DNA from: Dioscorea cayenensis subsp. rotundata
Taxonomy: Eukaryota; Streptophyta; Magnoliopsida; Dioscoreales; Dioscoreaceae
Direction: 5' to 3'
Assembly: GCF_009730915.1 (NCBI RefSeq)
Contig: NC_052486.1
Coordinates: forward strand, 22,597,589-22,661,588
Length of the DNA: 64,000 nucleotides
Part shown: piece by piece, positions 23,601-36,623 of the stretch
Numbering within the stretch: position 1 is the stretch's first letter
Layout of the letters: each line of letters begins with the position of its first letter
Position numbers and translations under genes: made by a program
The notes under the pieces: model-generated
The model's input: the letters and a program-made list of their open reading frames with translations, nothing else
What the model was told of the DNA's origin: nothing
Database searches by the model: none

Positions 23601-24449
23601 AAATACTGTAAGCATCTTCTGCTCCATAAATATCAAACCAAGAACAGATAATCCTTGAGTATCATATTTTATTCATACAGTGCAGAGCTTACCTTTCATC
23701 TTTGCTAGGTACATAACAAAGTGAGCGCCCATTGCTGGCGTAATCAAATAAGCTCCTAGTGTATTAATCCTACAACAAAAAGACACGAACTTTCAAATAT
23801 TCCAGCTTTAGTTAAAACTGCATGTATGCAAATAAACTGGAAGCAGTGAAGAACTGACCAATCAGGCAAAGGGCTGAACACATGGCTTTCTGGTGTTATC
23901 ACAGCATGATCTCTTTTGTACACACTACGTGTGAAGCCAGGCAAATCTAGCGAGCATTATAAGCAAACATCCATCAAGTATTCAGATTGAGCACAAACAT
24001 TGATATTACATTTGGATTGAGAATAAGCATGGAAAATTAAAACCAAAAGTAAAAATTTCCTCAACTTAAGCATTTTATTTTCTTCACTTTTTTTTCCCTC
24101 TTCTTTTACTCCATATTTTTCTATCAATCCAGACACAATAACAGGAATCCATCTCTCTCTTGAGAGTATCTCTTCAGAGTGTTACCTTGGAGGTGGGAAG
24201 GCGAGAGGGTTGGGTTGGTGACTTTCCAGTAGAGAAGCCTCGAGCTTGACTCCATGATGGATTGAGGAAGCGAGCAGAACCCATCGTCGCTCTCTGCTGC
24301 CAAACCTGCGACCAATAAAGAAACAAGCAAACAAAAAACACTGAAAAACACTCCATTGCCAGATTGAGAGAGAGATCGAGCGTGGTCATGTGCTTACTGC
24401 GCCATGGAAGGAGGAGGAGGAGCAGGAAGAGCGCGAGAAAGGAGTGCAT
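20613..24449 (-). CDS. UGLYAH: (S)-ureidoglycine aminohydrolase (allantoin catabolism)
   Basis: Thirteen exons: 24398-24449, 24186-24305, 23859-23946, 23693-23769, 23266-23305, 22816-22882, 22299-22384, 22029-22110, 21815-21871, 21606-21644, 21264-21335, 20777-20830 and 20613-20682, all GT-AG and in phase except one. The protein starts with a signal peptide (MHSFLALFLLLLLLPW), then SDDGFCSLP, NPTLSPSHLQ, DLPGFTRSVYKRDHA and PLPDW, typical of the family. The C-terminal cupin carries E-V-H-Y-N-Q-H (metal-binding Glu and two His) and VPQW, and ends YLLYKDVNRNPL. The enzyme converts ureidoglycine to ureidoglycolate and ammonia in the ER, recycling purine nitrogen. Exon 11 has five T (minus strand) at about 21300 where four are needed to read LLLLEGQG; this breaks the frame and may be a consensus error. 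A hAT-like MITE lies about 220 bp upstream of the start. Confidence 0.95.
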
Positions 24450-24530
24450 TCTGGGGGAGTTCCTCTTGGAGAAGCAGAATGAAGATGATGACTCCGTGAG
24501 AGATAAAAAGAGGAAAATAAAAGAAAATGA

Positions 24531-24582
24531 AAAAAAAGGACATTAAATAAAAGAAAATTTAAAAAAAGGACATTAAATAAAA
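24531..24582. repeat. 30-bp tandem duplication in UGLYAH upstream region
   Basis: The block AAAAAAAGGACATTAAATAA occurs at 24531 and again at 24561, with similar AAAAGAAAAT spacers. Confidence 0.85.
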
Positions 24583-24667
24583 TAATACATAAGTGAATCA
24601 ATTGAGAAATAATTTATATTTGACTTCTATATATATAGTTTAATGTTCTTCCAATGCCTATTGAGGG

Positions 24668-25092
24668 TAGTGCCGTCAAACGGGTCGGGCCGCACGAGTT
24701 GGGTCATGCTTGGCCCAAACATAGTGCTACAATATCGTGCCTGGGCCGTGCTAGGCTAGGGGTTTGCAGCCCGTTGTCCGCTTCCGGTCAACATGGTCCA
24801 ACACGTCAAATACAAGTTTTTTATTTTTATTTTTATTTTTTTTAGTATATTTTTTGTTTTTTAGTGCTTTTAGTTCTATATTTTTGGATTTTAAAATATT
24901 TTTATATTTTTTTTAGCAATTTTAGGGGTTTTTTATATTATTGGGGTTTAAAATAAAAATAAAAATATAATATAACTGGATCGGGCCATGTGTTGAGCCG
25001 ACCTTGGTGGTTGGCGGGCTGTGCCAGCTCGAGCACGTATAGGGTGTGGGCTGTAGTGGGCCCGGGTCGTGTCGACCTGTTTGACACCACTA
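24668..25092. mobile_element. hAT-like MITE (425 bp) upstream of UGLYAH
   Basis: The left end reads TAGTGCCGTCAAACGGGTCG. The right end, as reverse complement, reads TAGTGGTGTCAAACAGGTCG, an inverted repeat of about 20 bp with three mismatches. Flanks ATTGAGGG (24660-24667) and ACCGAGGG (25093-25100) agree at six of eight bases and suit an aged 8-bp TSD. GC-rich ends surround an AT-rich core. There is no coding capacity. Confidence 0.88.
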
Positions 25093-25682
25093 ACCGAGGG
25101 TGCGTATGATGGAAAAAAATTAAAAAAAAAAGTTATTTTAGTAAATAAATAAATGTTGAGAAAATTATTTTTTTTCATTGAAGTTGGCCTTCCCTTAAAA
25201 TTTCAATTTTCACAATTAAAACTTATAATATAATAAGAGGATCAATCTTCTACGAACGTTCATAGATTTACAATCCCATAACAACCCTAATGAATCGGGT
25301 ACCTTGATCGAACATTGTTCATGACATTGTTTATGCATCGAGATGTGACTATTTCTCCCATCCTTATTCTAATTCTTCCTTTTTAGAATATGGGACGTTT
25401 TATATAATAATATCTTTTATTTATTTCTCTTTCAAACAACTAATGCATGCTAACATGGCATTACAAGCTTAAAAAACATCCATTAAATATTTAAGAAATT
25501 ATTTTTAAATTTAAATTTATATTTAATATTTTTGTAAATCATATTTTTGATCATTAAGGTTAGCACAGATGCTCGAAGCATGCATTAGTTAAATAAGAAA
25601 ATTTATTTGAAATTTTATATACATAAAAATACACTCGTTGAGAGAAGTCTATCGTGTATAAAGTCTCTTAGTACTTTACCCC

Positions 25683-26092
25683 TAGGGGTATAATTGATCG
25701 AGCTCGAGCCGAGTAATTGGGAGCTCAAGCTCTACCTCGACTAAAAATTTAGCACTTGATACTAGCCTTGATCTTATTTGAGTATTTATTTTATAGTTCG
25801 AACTCGATTCGATACACAAATTGAGCTACTCAAACTCGCTTAATTAAACTTGAAAAGGTTGAAAATCACCGGACATATTATGGAGTTTGACTTGAGTTCA
25901 AAAAAGATAAAATAGTAATTTTATAATAAATATAATATTATACATAAATACTTGATTAGGCTCGTAAATACTCGAATTAAGTATCAAAATATTTGAACTC
26001 AGCTCACTCGACTGTGACCGAGCCAAGTTCGAGTTTTCCATTAGTCGGGCGGAGTAGTTTTATGAGTAGAAGTGTATCGTTTACACCCTTAT
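25683..26092. mobile_element. Candidate hAT-like MITE (410 bp) upstream of the TRM3-like gene
   Basis: The 8-bp sequence TTTACCCC flanks the block at 25675-25682 and 26093-26100. The left end, TAGGGGTATAATTGATCGAG, resembles the reverse complement of the right end, TAAGGGTGTAAACGAT, with a one-base offset at the border. CGAGCTCGAGCCGAG near the left end has inverted counterparts (GACCGAGCCAAGTTCGAG) near the right end. The inner part is AT-rich and non-coding. It ends about 350 bp before the start codon at 26446. Confidence 0.7.
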
Positions 26093-26445
26093 TTTACCCC
26101 ATTCCATATCGCACCTAAAAAAAAATGATTTGTATATTTTTAATAAAAATAATAATATTTATTTATTTATATTTAAATAATTGAATCTGAACTGTGTTTT
26201 AGTTAATGTATTATTAATGATATAGTTAAAATCTAAATTAATGAAAAGCAAAGATGTGATTTCAAAATAAAAGAATTAAATAAATTAAGATAAAAAAAGG
26301 GGAAAAAAATAGAGAAGGCACTCAGCCAGCTAAGGAACAGCTTTGATTTAAAATTGTTCCGCGAGGCAACATAACATGCACGCGGGTTCTTTCTTTCGCC
26401 CGCGCCTTCCGTCTTGTTCAGGTTTAGGGTTTTTCGGAGTCAAGA

Positions 26446-29400
26446 ATGGAGGACGCCGTTGCGTCGCTGACGAAGAGCTTGGCCCTCGTCCCGCCGGCTG
26501 CCGTTCCGGCGATCGTAGATTGCGTCATCGCGTCCTCCTGCTTCGAGCCTTCCCTTCTCTTCTCCTCCCTCGTTCGGACCATCCCTGATCCCGCCGAGGT
26601 CCCAAAACCTATTTCTGAATCTTGGAGCACTCTTTCTTTCTTTTCGTTGATCGATTATAATATTTTTTTTTATTCCCCATTGATGCAGGTTTTTGAATCG
26701 AACTGCATTCTATCTCATGCGGTTGCACTTGGCCATCTGATTAAGCTCACTCGTAAGCTATTAAGCTTACATGATGAAAAAATTATATTTTTTCCGCCAC
26801 TTTTTGATGTGATTTTTGTTTGTGTTTTTGTTTTTAATGATAATTAGCAAGCAATGATGCTATGGAGCTATTTATCTGGAAAGTGTTTGTTCCAATGGTC
26901 AAATCTGTGGAACCGAATGATACTGAGTCGATTAACCAGGTAATGCTAGGTTTTATTAGTATAACTTTGAATGGATTTGTTTCTTCTTTCAATCCTTATT
27001 GTGGTTATTTATTGGTTCTTGATTAGGGTTTGGGATTATTCTGTGATGTTGTGCTGAAGACTCATTCTTGGGAGCTTATAGGGACAATTCTGGTGCCATT
27101 CTGCCTGGGATCACTTGTTAAAAACCTGGGTTTGATTTGCAATGAGGAGCTGACCATCTGTCGTTGGAGCATTGAGGATGGATTTGAGCAAAAACCAACT
27201 GGAATTACAAGAGGAAGTTTACCATTACTGATCTCATGTCGAATCTTGATTTCATTGCTGAATTCTGCATTGGAGAGTGAGCGTGAAACTCATAGCTCAG
27301 AGCGGAAAATAGTAGATGGGTTTGGTGACTCCGGACGTTTCAGTCATAATCTCTTGTGGGACTTGTCGAATATGGTGATTGAAATACTCACACAGAGTAC
27401 AGAGCACCGGTCTTGTGTTATTCGGCTTATCCTTCCACATATACTCAGATCATTTTGTGATTTTGCTTTGGTAATGGTGATGGTTAATGGGTCAGCATGC
27501 ACGCTATCCAGGCAAGAGTTTGCTCTCCTCCCTTTTGCTTGTTGAGTGTAACTCTTGAATCTTTGTTAATATGAGTCACTTTGATTTTGCAGGATTTCTT
27601 TCTTGAAGAAAATTTGGGCATGTTGCGTATGCTTGTTCTCTCTTGGACATGAAGAGAGAATTGATGCCTATAATATACTCTCCATGTGTTTCTCTTCATT
27701 TAAGGTCATTGACGGGTGTGGAAGTACATCAGAAGGTGAGTTAAGTGAAAAATATGATTTGAGCAATGAGAAGGAATTTTGGAAGGAGATACGTAGAGGA
27801 CTGGTATATTTATGACCTTTCACATTCTTTTATGGGTGCTGCTTGGAAGCATCCATTGTTTGATGGCAACAAAAATGCCGATTTTTCACTGTTCTCTTTC
27901 TTACTTGGCGTTGTAAACAGGTTGATAAGGATCCATTTTTGAGGAAGCAGGCTTTGTATGTTTTGAAAGTTTCACATTGCAATTGTTATGATTCCGTTGG
28001 AAACAAGGATGATGAATATTGCTCTAGTGCCTCAAGATTCACTGTAGATTCCAAGAATGGCCACGCCATCTCTAGCAATGTAACTCATGCACAGACCAAG
28101 AGAGGAAAGTGGGCAGATAAAGAAGCAAAGTCCATGGGTGTTGGAGAAGTTTGCCATTTGGGTGCGAATGGTTTGAGTAGCCAGGAAAGATGGACAGTCT
28201 TCATATTACTGTATGAGATGCTTGAGGAGTATGGCACTCATCTAGTTGAGGCAGCATGGATGCACCAGGTTTGTGTTCATTCTTATGAGTTTCTGAATGC
28301 TAGTACTTTTTCTTTTGAATTTGTTTTTTGGAGATGAACTTTATTTCTGACTAAATTGCAAATTTTGTTTCCTAGATTTTTTTTTTCAGTTATGTTTGTC
28401 AGTTTTGCAGGTAACCTTACCAAGCTGAAAGCAATTTGCTGTGAACAAAGATTTCTTACCTATTCATTGAGTTAGTTTAATTCACTAAATGTTCAACTGC
28501 TAGCATATGAGTCCATATTGGAAAGTAAATTGTCATTTATCTGTCTATTTTCTTTGTGGTGGCTTTTTACTGAAGGAGGAATGAACCTATGAAGCCATGG
28601 CCGATATTTGAGCAAGAAGAAGTGTATGGTGGAGTGAAGTCATCAAAGCATTGCTAATCATTCTATTGGCAATGCTGTTATTTTTCTCACATCAAGCCCA
28701 TATTTTTGCATTGTAGATGCTCGTACTAGTTACCAATTACAGAAATACTATCGTGACTATTATTTAAATTCATACTATTGCAGTATTGAATATGTTACAT
28801 TTGGTAAAAATAGTTGGCTAACATTATAATATATGTTATATGATTTGGTTTTAGAAATTAAAATTTTTAGGATACAAGTGGCACATACAAAAACAATAAC
28901 TTTTGTTTGTATTAGTTTTCAGCACTTACATGATGGAGCTACTTGGCTACTAGCAACCTGTTCCTTTCTTGTAATCCTATTGATTTTATTTGCATTACAA
29001 TTGCTAAACTGTCCAAAATAGTGGTGTTTTCTTTGATTTAGGTGTTGACATTATGATAATTAAAGACCACTTTAATGATCATAAAGGGATTTCTAAGGCG
29101 ATACTAACTATTGTTCTTTGTATAAATGAATTCAATTCGGCTTTGTCTGTACAATCTAACCATGACCTGCTTTGCCTCTTCTCAGAGGGGTAATAGTTAA
29201 ATTATAAATATCTTGCTCTGTTAACCATAAATCTTATGATGCGAGGAAAAAATAAATAAATAAAAACTTATATGCTCTTTGTCAAGGTGGCTCTGGGCCT
29301 TATACCATCTTTTCTCTAGGTATCCTTATTTTTGGAATCTGGGCCATTCAGTACATGTATGATTGCAACTACCTGTGCTGTTTATCAAGTACAAATGGAC

Positions 29401-32400
29401 ACTTTAGATGGAATTTTTAACTGGTTGTCAGTTCTGTGGGAGCGTGGCCTTTTTCATGAAAATCCTCAAGGTCCAAGATCATAATCTTATGTAATTATAT
29501 TAATATAACTTTATTATTATTATTATTATTATTATTATTGTTATTATTTACTATCTACTATTATGAGCATTCTAAGGAACTTTTTTGTTTGTTAATGTTT
29601 CAGTTCGCTGCTTAATTATGGATTCTTTCTTGAGCATTTCATGGGACAAGTATGCAGATTATGCACAAAAAGTGCCCAGAAGCTTTGTTTTAGGTCCATT
29701 CATCTTGGGGTTAAATGATGTTGTGCACCATAAGGACTTTGGTTAGTTTTACTACTCAAGTGTTTCACATTCCTAGTGGTTATATTTTTAAAGTATTGTT
29801 GGTTTTGGAATTTTTTTTTTAGGAAATGGTAAATTTTATTCCAAGAGATTGAGGCGTTGAATATGATGTTTTATTTTCTTTTTTGTAAATTATTTATTCA
29901 GTATCATGCATTTTGGCCAGTACTTTTCATCTTATAATCCTGTAAATAAGAATGCCGGTCAGCTAATTTTTTGTTGGATCCTTTGAATCTACAATAATTT
30001 CCTTTGGTAAATATCTTGAATATTTCTTTTCCTACAAGTATGCTTATTGTACTCAAAGATCAAAAGATCAATATGCTTTTACCTTTTGTCAGGTGTGAAA
30101 GGAGTTTATATGTCAAGCACAATTCATGGCGCGACCAAATATTTACATGAATATTCTCGTCAAATGTCTTTGAGGTGCTCTATGTGTATATATATATACA
30201 CACACATGATATATGTCTATTGATTTATATTTTTGCCTCATTGTGGATCTATCTGAGGATGCTGTTTGCTACTCTATAAGTCGCTAGTTTGCATGTGATT
30301 GGACATTTATAATGCTGCCGTGTGATGCCCAGCCTTATGTATCAAGACATAAAACTCAATCTTAGGCAATACTGTAGCTGTCGTGGTTTTGTTGTTTTCA
30401 ATTGTGTTCATCCGCTTTATATATATATAGTTATATATATATATATATCTATGTATATATTTTCTTCTGTAAATTCTCATTGTATTCTCTTCTGTACTTA
30501 TACTGAATTTGCTGCGAACCCTCATGTGAAACTTGTTGGGTATCATCTCATATGTTTCCTGACTACTTCATTTTTACATGAGTTTTGTCCATTGGATATC
30601 ATGGTTTATCACCCAAACCTTGAACCGTACTACAGAAGAGAAAGGATATAATCAGAATTTACACAAGGAAAGGAAAATAAATAAATAAATAAATAAAATC
30701 AAGTGGATGGATGAACACAATTGAAAACAACAAAGCCCGATCATCTAAATTATTGCCTAAGATTGAGTTTTACATAGAAATCTCTAGGATTTGGTGGAGA
30801 CTAAGATATTTTTGTGGGAGTTTGTAGAGTTCAGATTCAAAAATAGAAGAGAAAGTAAGAGAAAGGAAAGGTAAGGAAGGGTTAAATTCCTATTTGGATG
30901 GTCAAATTTTATTGAGGCAAAGGAAAGGAGTTGTTTGATAAATTTTGTTTGATTAAAGAAGGAAAAGGAAAGTAAAGGATATATAATAATATGATTTACC
31001 AATTATAACCTTGTAATCAAATAAAAATATTACTCATTCCTATTCAAGTGCATGCACTATCCATATCTCAAAAAATGTCCACGCCTTGACTAGCAGAATT
31101 ATCAACAAAATTTTCAACCAAAGTATAAAATTATGATAGCATTAGCATTATTTAAAAGTAGGCATAAAATAAAACTTTGACAAAACTTTGACAATAAGAA
31201 GATGTTGCCATGTGAACAAGATGAGAAACAGAGATCCTAACAACTAATTTTCCAAAAAGAGGATGAAAAAAGTGAGGTTTGTAATTAATTAAAAAAAATA
31301 GAGGGCATTATGGCCTTTTTATACATTATAAAATTTTAGAGATTCTCTCTCCTAGAAAAAGTGAGCTTTGAAGGGTTTTGAAGGGTCAAGAGTTAACCTT
31401 CCTTTCCTCCTGAGCTCTCAATCCAAACACAAAGTTAGGTTCTTGCTACAGAAGACTGGGCGTTACATCTTATCATCGAATCAAAATTTGAACTTTCTTA
31501 ATTTGATGTACTAAAATATTGGATTTTCATTTCCAACACACTATTTTCCTTGCAAATGCAAACAACCCAAGTAGTTTGGCCTCACTTTTGTAAGGTATTG
31601 ACCTGATAGAATCTCTATTTGAGTCCTAGTTTCCTCTTTCCTTTTCTCTTAAATCTTAATATCTGATTAGAATACTCCAATGGCAATTGCAAATGGTCAT
31701 GTTGACATTATGTTTACTTGCCTATATTGCGAACTTTCAAAATATCAAGAGTTTACTTGACAATATGGCATATAGTTTGGTGCCTTGTGTAGGCAGTTAC
31801 ATTTAAGTAGTTTATTCACTTAATTGGGATGATGCTGATCAAATTTGTCAGAGATTTACTAGATCTGCAATTGTGTTCGTACTGTGTATATTTCTTCAAT
31901 ATATTGATCACATGCTGAGCAGTTTGTTAAAGTATGTTATGTTAATGTTTTCTATACCTTAACAATTTTATTTTTTATCACATTCAAGTTCTTGTCTGTG
32001 CTATTAGTGATAATAGTGGCTTTTTAGTGACTGCCTTAATGGCAACTTATTGCAGTGAGCGCATAGAGCTTGTTTGTGGTTTGGCTTCTATTGCTAGACA
32101 AGACTCATTTGGTAGAGCTGGATTAATGGCTCTTGCATTTTGTATTGCCTCAGCTGCTGGCACAGTTATACATGATGATGGTGAAGTGTATGATAGCATG
32201 AATGATTACACCATTTCAGGGATAAAAGAAGCTGAATCTTCTCAAGAAAATCCTTTATCCAGCCGGGCTGCAGAGTTATTGGATGTTCTTGGGGTGGTTG
32301 TTGAGAGAAGCAAGCAACACTTTAATCCAAGATATCGCCTTAGAGGTCTCTAATTATTTACTTCATATTTATGATTCAAGAATTTTAAAAATTGAAGGTA

Positions 32401-35400
32401 TTTCACATAATTATTATTATATTTGCCATTATTTTAGTTTGCGAGCAGGTTTTGAAAGCTGCAACTTCTGTTATCAGCATTTGTGATGTCCCCACTGATA
32501 TTCTTTTGCATTTCCTTTCAAATGTTCCTCGGGAGTTCACTGACTTTACTGGTAAGTATCTGACTGATAATGAAAGATGCGATATCTGTACAAGCATATT
32601 TCTGTGTTAAAACTTAAAAGTAGTATTCTCTTCCAATTTCTTTTGTCATAGTCTCGCCCTGTTATGACTGTTTTAAATATTCTTCAGTAGGTACTGATCT
32701 AAGAATTTATCATTCAGATGGAGCTTTCTGATCAATATTGCCATTATGATCTTTAGATTGTGTGAGATATTATAAATCCCATGGCTATGAAATCAACTTC
32801 TTTTGATAAAATGAATCTGATTGTTATTCATATTTTCAATGAATTTCCTACTTTTGTTAGATCCAGATCTTCTCTTTGGTGGTGCTTGCTTTGATTTTAA
32901 TAAGTTGTAACGAGAGTTTTGTAATTTGAATTGGAATTTGGTACTAATTAAAATAAGTACTTCTAAGTTTTTTTAATTCAAGTTGTATTAGTATGATCAC
33001 TGATTATTGATTCTGTTATACTAATTAATGATTATATTTATCTAATTAATCATGCTGTCAAAGAATATTTATTATAATTTTATCACAATTCCAGTTTATT
33101 TTTTATGGTTGTCTATTCTGAATAACTTGGGTTATATCTCTTGGTATCCCGCAACCAAGCCTTGCGCGCCTTTTGTTAAGAATCACTTAATTAGACCAAA
33201 AGAAATGTATCCTTTTTCATTTGATGATCAACTCAGCGTGGTTGCGAACTTGTATGTTAACTTGCATGAACAGAGATAGTAGAGAGATGTTGGGATGTCA
33301 AGATTATAGAAGGAAACAATAGAATGAAAATTTCAAAATATGCTGATAATATCAAGTCTTAATTCCTACTTTCTTTTGTTTCTCATTGAGGATGGATGTG
33401 TCCAAGATATAGGTCAAATACATCTCACTACAGCTTCAATTGGTCTTGCAAATATGCAACAATCATGAATTTTGAGCAGGAATTTTATCCCGGTTTGGCC
33501 CAAGTTATTTAAACATGGTTGATGCAAAATTGCATTCTTATTATTGATATTATTATTTTGTTCTCAGTTAAGAATTGCAGAAGAGATTTCAATGTTACAC
33601 TGGATTATTATCATAATGTGAAACAACTGCCATGTTATTTTTTCAAGTAATGAGCTAAAGAAAATTGTTAAATCAATCATGAAGTCTGATTTGACATTTA
33701 ATCATTTTTAATTATTTCTCACGTACGAAATGTGATAGCCCTTCAATGTTTTGTGCAAGTGTTTACTGCAAATATGCTTAGACATGTGAGAAAAAATGGT
33801 TAGTTAGTTCCCAAATCTGTTAAAAAAACTATGCAAAACACTGTACACCTACTTGTATTTGCTTGTCCAGACTGGTCAAACATTGTTTCTGCTCTGATAT
33901 TGCTCGAGTGCATGAACAGAATTCTATTTATCTGATTTGAGGATGCCAACTTTTATTTATGCAAAAACAACCATTCTTTTAACATGAGTATTCCTACCAT
34001 ATTGATCAAGTTTTCTGTAGGTCCATTAAGAGGCTTAGTGCAACAATGGCTTAATCAAAATGGTGGTCAACCTAGCAAAATGGGATCAGCTTATGGCAAC
34101 AAAGAGCTCCTCGAGAGGCTTGCTTTTTTTCCTAGAAGCTTCATAAGCAAACATTCGCCAGATGCTTGTGTTTCTTTTGATGATGAGGATGTGGATGCAT
34201 GGGAACTTGAGGGGCAAAGGTGGGCAAGAGTGCTTTTCCTTGTTGTATGGGATGAACATTTGGAACCAATATTTAAGGTTCGCCTTCTTGACATTTATTG
34301 TAGAGGCTATGATATATTTTCTGACTTCCATTTCGGTTATGATTTTTTTTCTTTTGAAATTCCAAAGAAGCATGTTCAACTCTCTACCAAGCAATGGTCA
34401 CTATATTCTTTATGAAGAAAATCAAATGAATGGGATCTCGATTATCAGTATATTACATGAACACTAATTTAATTGAATTGTGACTGCTTTAATTTTTAGT
34501 GTGTGCAAGTGCGTGGTGTTCTTTAAGTTTGTTGTGAGTGACATTTTAAGAAAAAAAAAGTATTGCAATTTGTGCTTTATTTGATTTTTGAAAGCTACTA
34601 TGAGCTTATTTTTGCAGAAATAAGATGATCTTAAAGATACGACACTTAGGGATAGCATGATGATCACAATTAAACAGAAAAATTGGTGCTTTGGCTTTTG
34701 AATTTTATCTCATATGTTTCATCCAAAAAAGAAAAAAAGGTAAAAAAGAGCACCTAGCAGATGGTTGCTTTTTGTCATTTTGGGATCCTGGAAACTTACT
34801 CTGTTGTATAAATAGTTTAGCATAAGTCTTACACTTTCTCTAAATTGTGGAACCAATTGAGGAATCATCTCTTAGCACTTGGTGGCATCAGGGTTCAGAA
34901 TAAGGTTTTTTATGATTTATTTCGAATCTTGACAACAATTCTGACTGATTGAGGTCATGTTTATGTTCAATTTTCACTACATTTGATTTTCAATCTAAGT
35001 TGTAGATCCTTTTAGCATTTGCTTTCAAAGAAGGTTGCTTCTGATCTAATTGAACTCGGAAAACGATCTGCAGAGGTTGTATCATTTTATACTTACATTT
35101 CGGTTATATGATTTGCAAGTTAGGTACTTTTATGTCTGAATATTATGGATATAGTTTGAAATTTAGGTCTAATACTGATAGCATATCTTTGTCATACGAC
35201 CTTTCTTGTTTTGCAGTTTCTTCAGAATAACACAATGAGTTCTATACTGCGGAGGGTGTCATTTGAATTTGGTTCCACTCAAACTCTAATTCTGCAAAGC
35301 TTCTGTGTTGAAAGAAATTTGAAATTGGATGGAGGAGATATACTAACCATAGGTAGACCTTCCTAGAGCTGAGAGCAAGTTGATGTGACAAAATAAATTG

Positions 35401-36623
35401 GATGAGCTGCAACTTCTTGTTCAATCCCTCTTTCTAGGTAGAAGTTCATCAGAGAAAGTTTACACCTATGTTGGTATACGTCAATCAATATATTTATGTG
35501 GCATATCTGACAGCAGTGATTGATTAAAGACGGCATTATACCATAGGTTGATTATCGTTGCATCATGCATCTGTTTTGCAGGGTAGCATCTCTTTGTCGG
35601 CGCATGACTCAGTTTCCAGTATTCTGGTCTATATCTAGTGGAAGGCTGATCTGCCTCATTCCTATCAAAGGAAAGCTTTGGAGTCCAAGTCACATGCTGG
35701 CTTCTCACACAACATCTGATGTGCTGCTATGTCGTATGTGCAATTTGATATATTTTGATTGTATTTGGATGCATGTGCAATTTCTGCTAGAAGTGTGTGA
35801 CTTTAATTTTATCATCATAAAGCCCTTTTGGTTATCTAATCTACATATATGGGAATACTACCAAGTGGGCAAAGAGTAGCAAAACATTGCAAAATCTGTA
35901 ATATCAGGACCAAAGCACTGAATCTACATACATTCTATATATTTTTCTTTTTGGCATTTTCTGTGCAGATGATAAGCTTTTCATGCATGGTTCCAGAGTG
36001 ATGAATACTTTTATTTCTGTGATTCTGATGGCTAAAACCCTCACATTTTGTTATCATTTGCTTTATCATAGACTTCTTGAATTTCTCATTCCACAGAAAC
36101 AGATGATGCCATTGACATAATTGCTTGTCTTTTTGGTCAGCTCACACTTGCCGGAGTAGTTCATCATTTTGGATCTAAACCCAATCAAGTGGTGTGGTGC
36201 TTGTCATTTTGGAAGATAATCCTAATTGAACTATTTAGTTAGTCTTTTTGGCAACTCCCTGTGATTGTTGTAGTTTACCAAGAAGACATTAGTGTTGGTG
36301 TAAATGCTATAATCTTCCATTTGCTAGCATACAACATTTTTGGGCCCTGATGCGTCTGGCTAATTGAAAGCTTCCTACGCGTGTTCCTCGTCAGAATCAG
36401 TATAAGTACCTGTGCCCAACAATCAAGAGAATATCTGGTGAAGGCAGTTTCCTTGGGCTGTATGCCTGGATACCCCTTTCCACCTTATTATTCTCCCCCA
36501 TTATGGCATCTTTTCTTCTTCTGGCCTTAATTTTTCATGGTCTTTGGCCCTATCATTTTGTTTATTTGGATGTGGGATTGAATGCCTTTTAATTTTGTTC
36601 TCTTTGTTACAGATTATTTCATG
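26446..36623 (+). CDS. TRM3/TARBP1-like tRNA guanosine 2'-O-methyltransferase (3' end in gap)
   Basis: Supported exons: 26446-26598, 26689-26752, 26848-26939, 27027-27511, 27593-27803, 27921-28268, about 29387-29470, 29604-29741, 30093-30174, 32056-32345, 32438-32551 and 34021-34277. They join in frame. The start MEDAVASLTKSLALVPPAAV and later blocks (SWELIGTILVPFCLGS, VRCLIMDSFLSISWDKYADY, LVCGLASIARQDSFGRAGLM, CEQVLKAATSVISICDVP) resemble the long helical-repeat N-terminus of the plant SpoU-family protein related to yeast Trm3 and human TARBP1. In that family the C-terminal SPOUT domain methylates the ribose of G18 in tRNA. That domain is not visible here: exon-like pieces at 35.0-36.2 kb are unresolved and the sequence enters a gap. 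The exon ending at 27511 appears to use a GC donor (CAG|GCAAGA). Introns hold an inverted repeat near 30.4-30.8 kb and microsatellites. Confidence 0.85.
29511..29538. repeat. TTA microsatellite in intron
   Basis: About nine ATT/TTA triplets within the methyltransferase-gene intron, about 65 bp before the exon at 29604. Confidence 0.85.
30351..30771. repeat. Inverted repeat, 63-bp arms, in TRM3-like intron
   Basis: The arm at 30351-30413 begins AAAACTCAATCTTAGGCAAT and ends TTCAATTGTGTTCATCC. Its reverse complement lies at 30709-30771. Both outer parts match almost perfectly; about ten bases in the middle differ. The 295-bp loop contains a (TA)n tract and an AAAT repeat. The arms could form a hairpin in the pre-mRNA. 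Confidence 0.85.

Noticed and set aside
30850..31430. Possible MITE with purine-rich ends (GGAAAGGTAAGGAAGG and CCTTCCTTTCCTCC)
   Set aside because: The inverted similarity is low-complexity and I cannot fix borders or a TSD.
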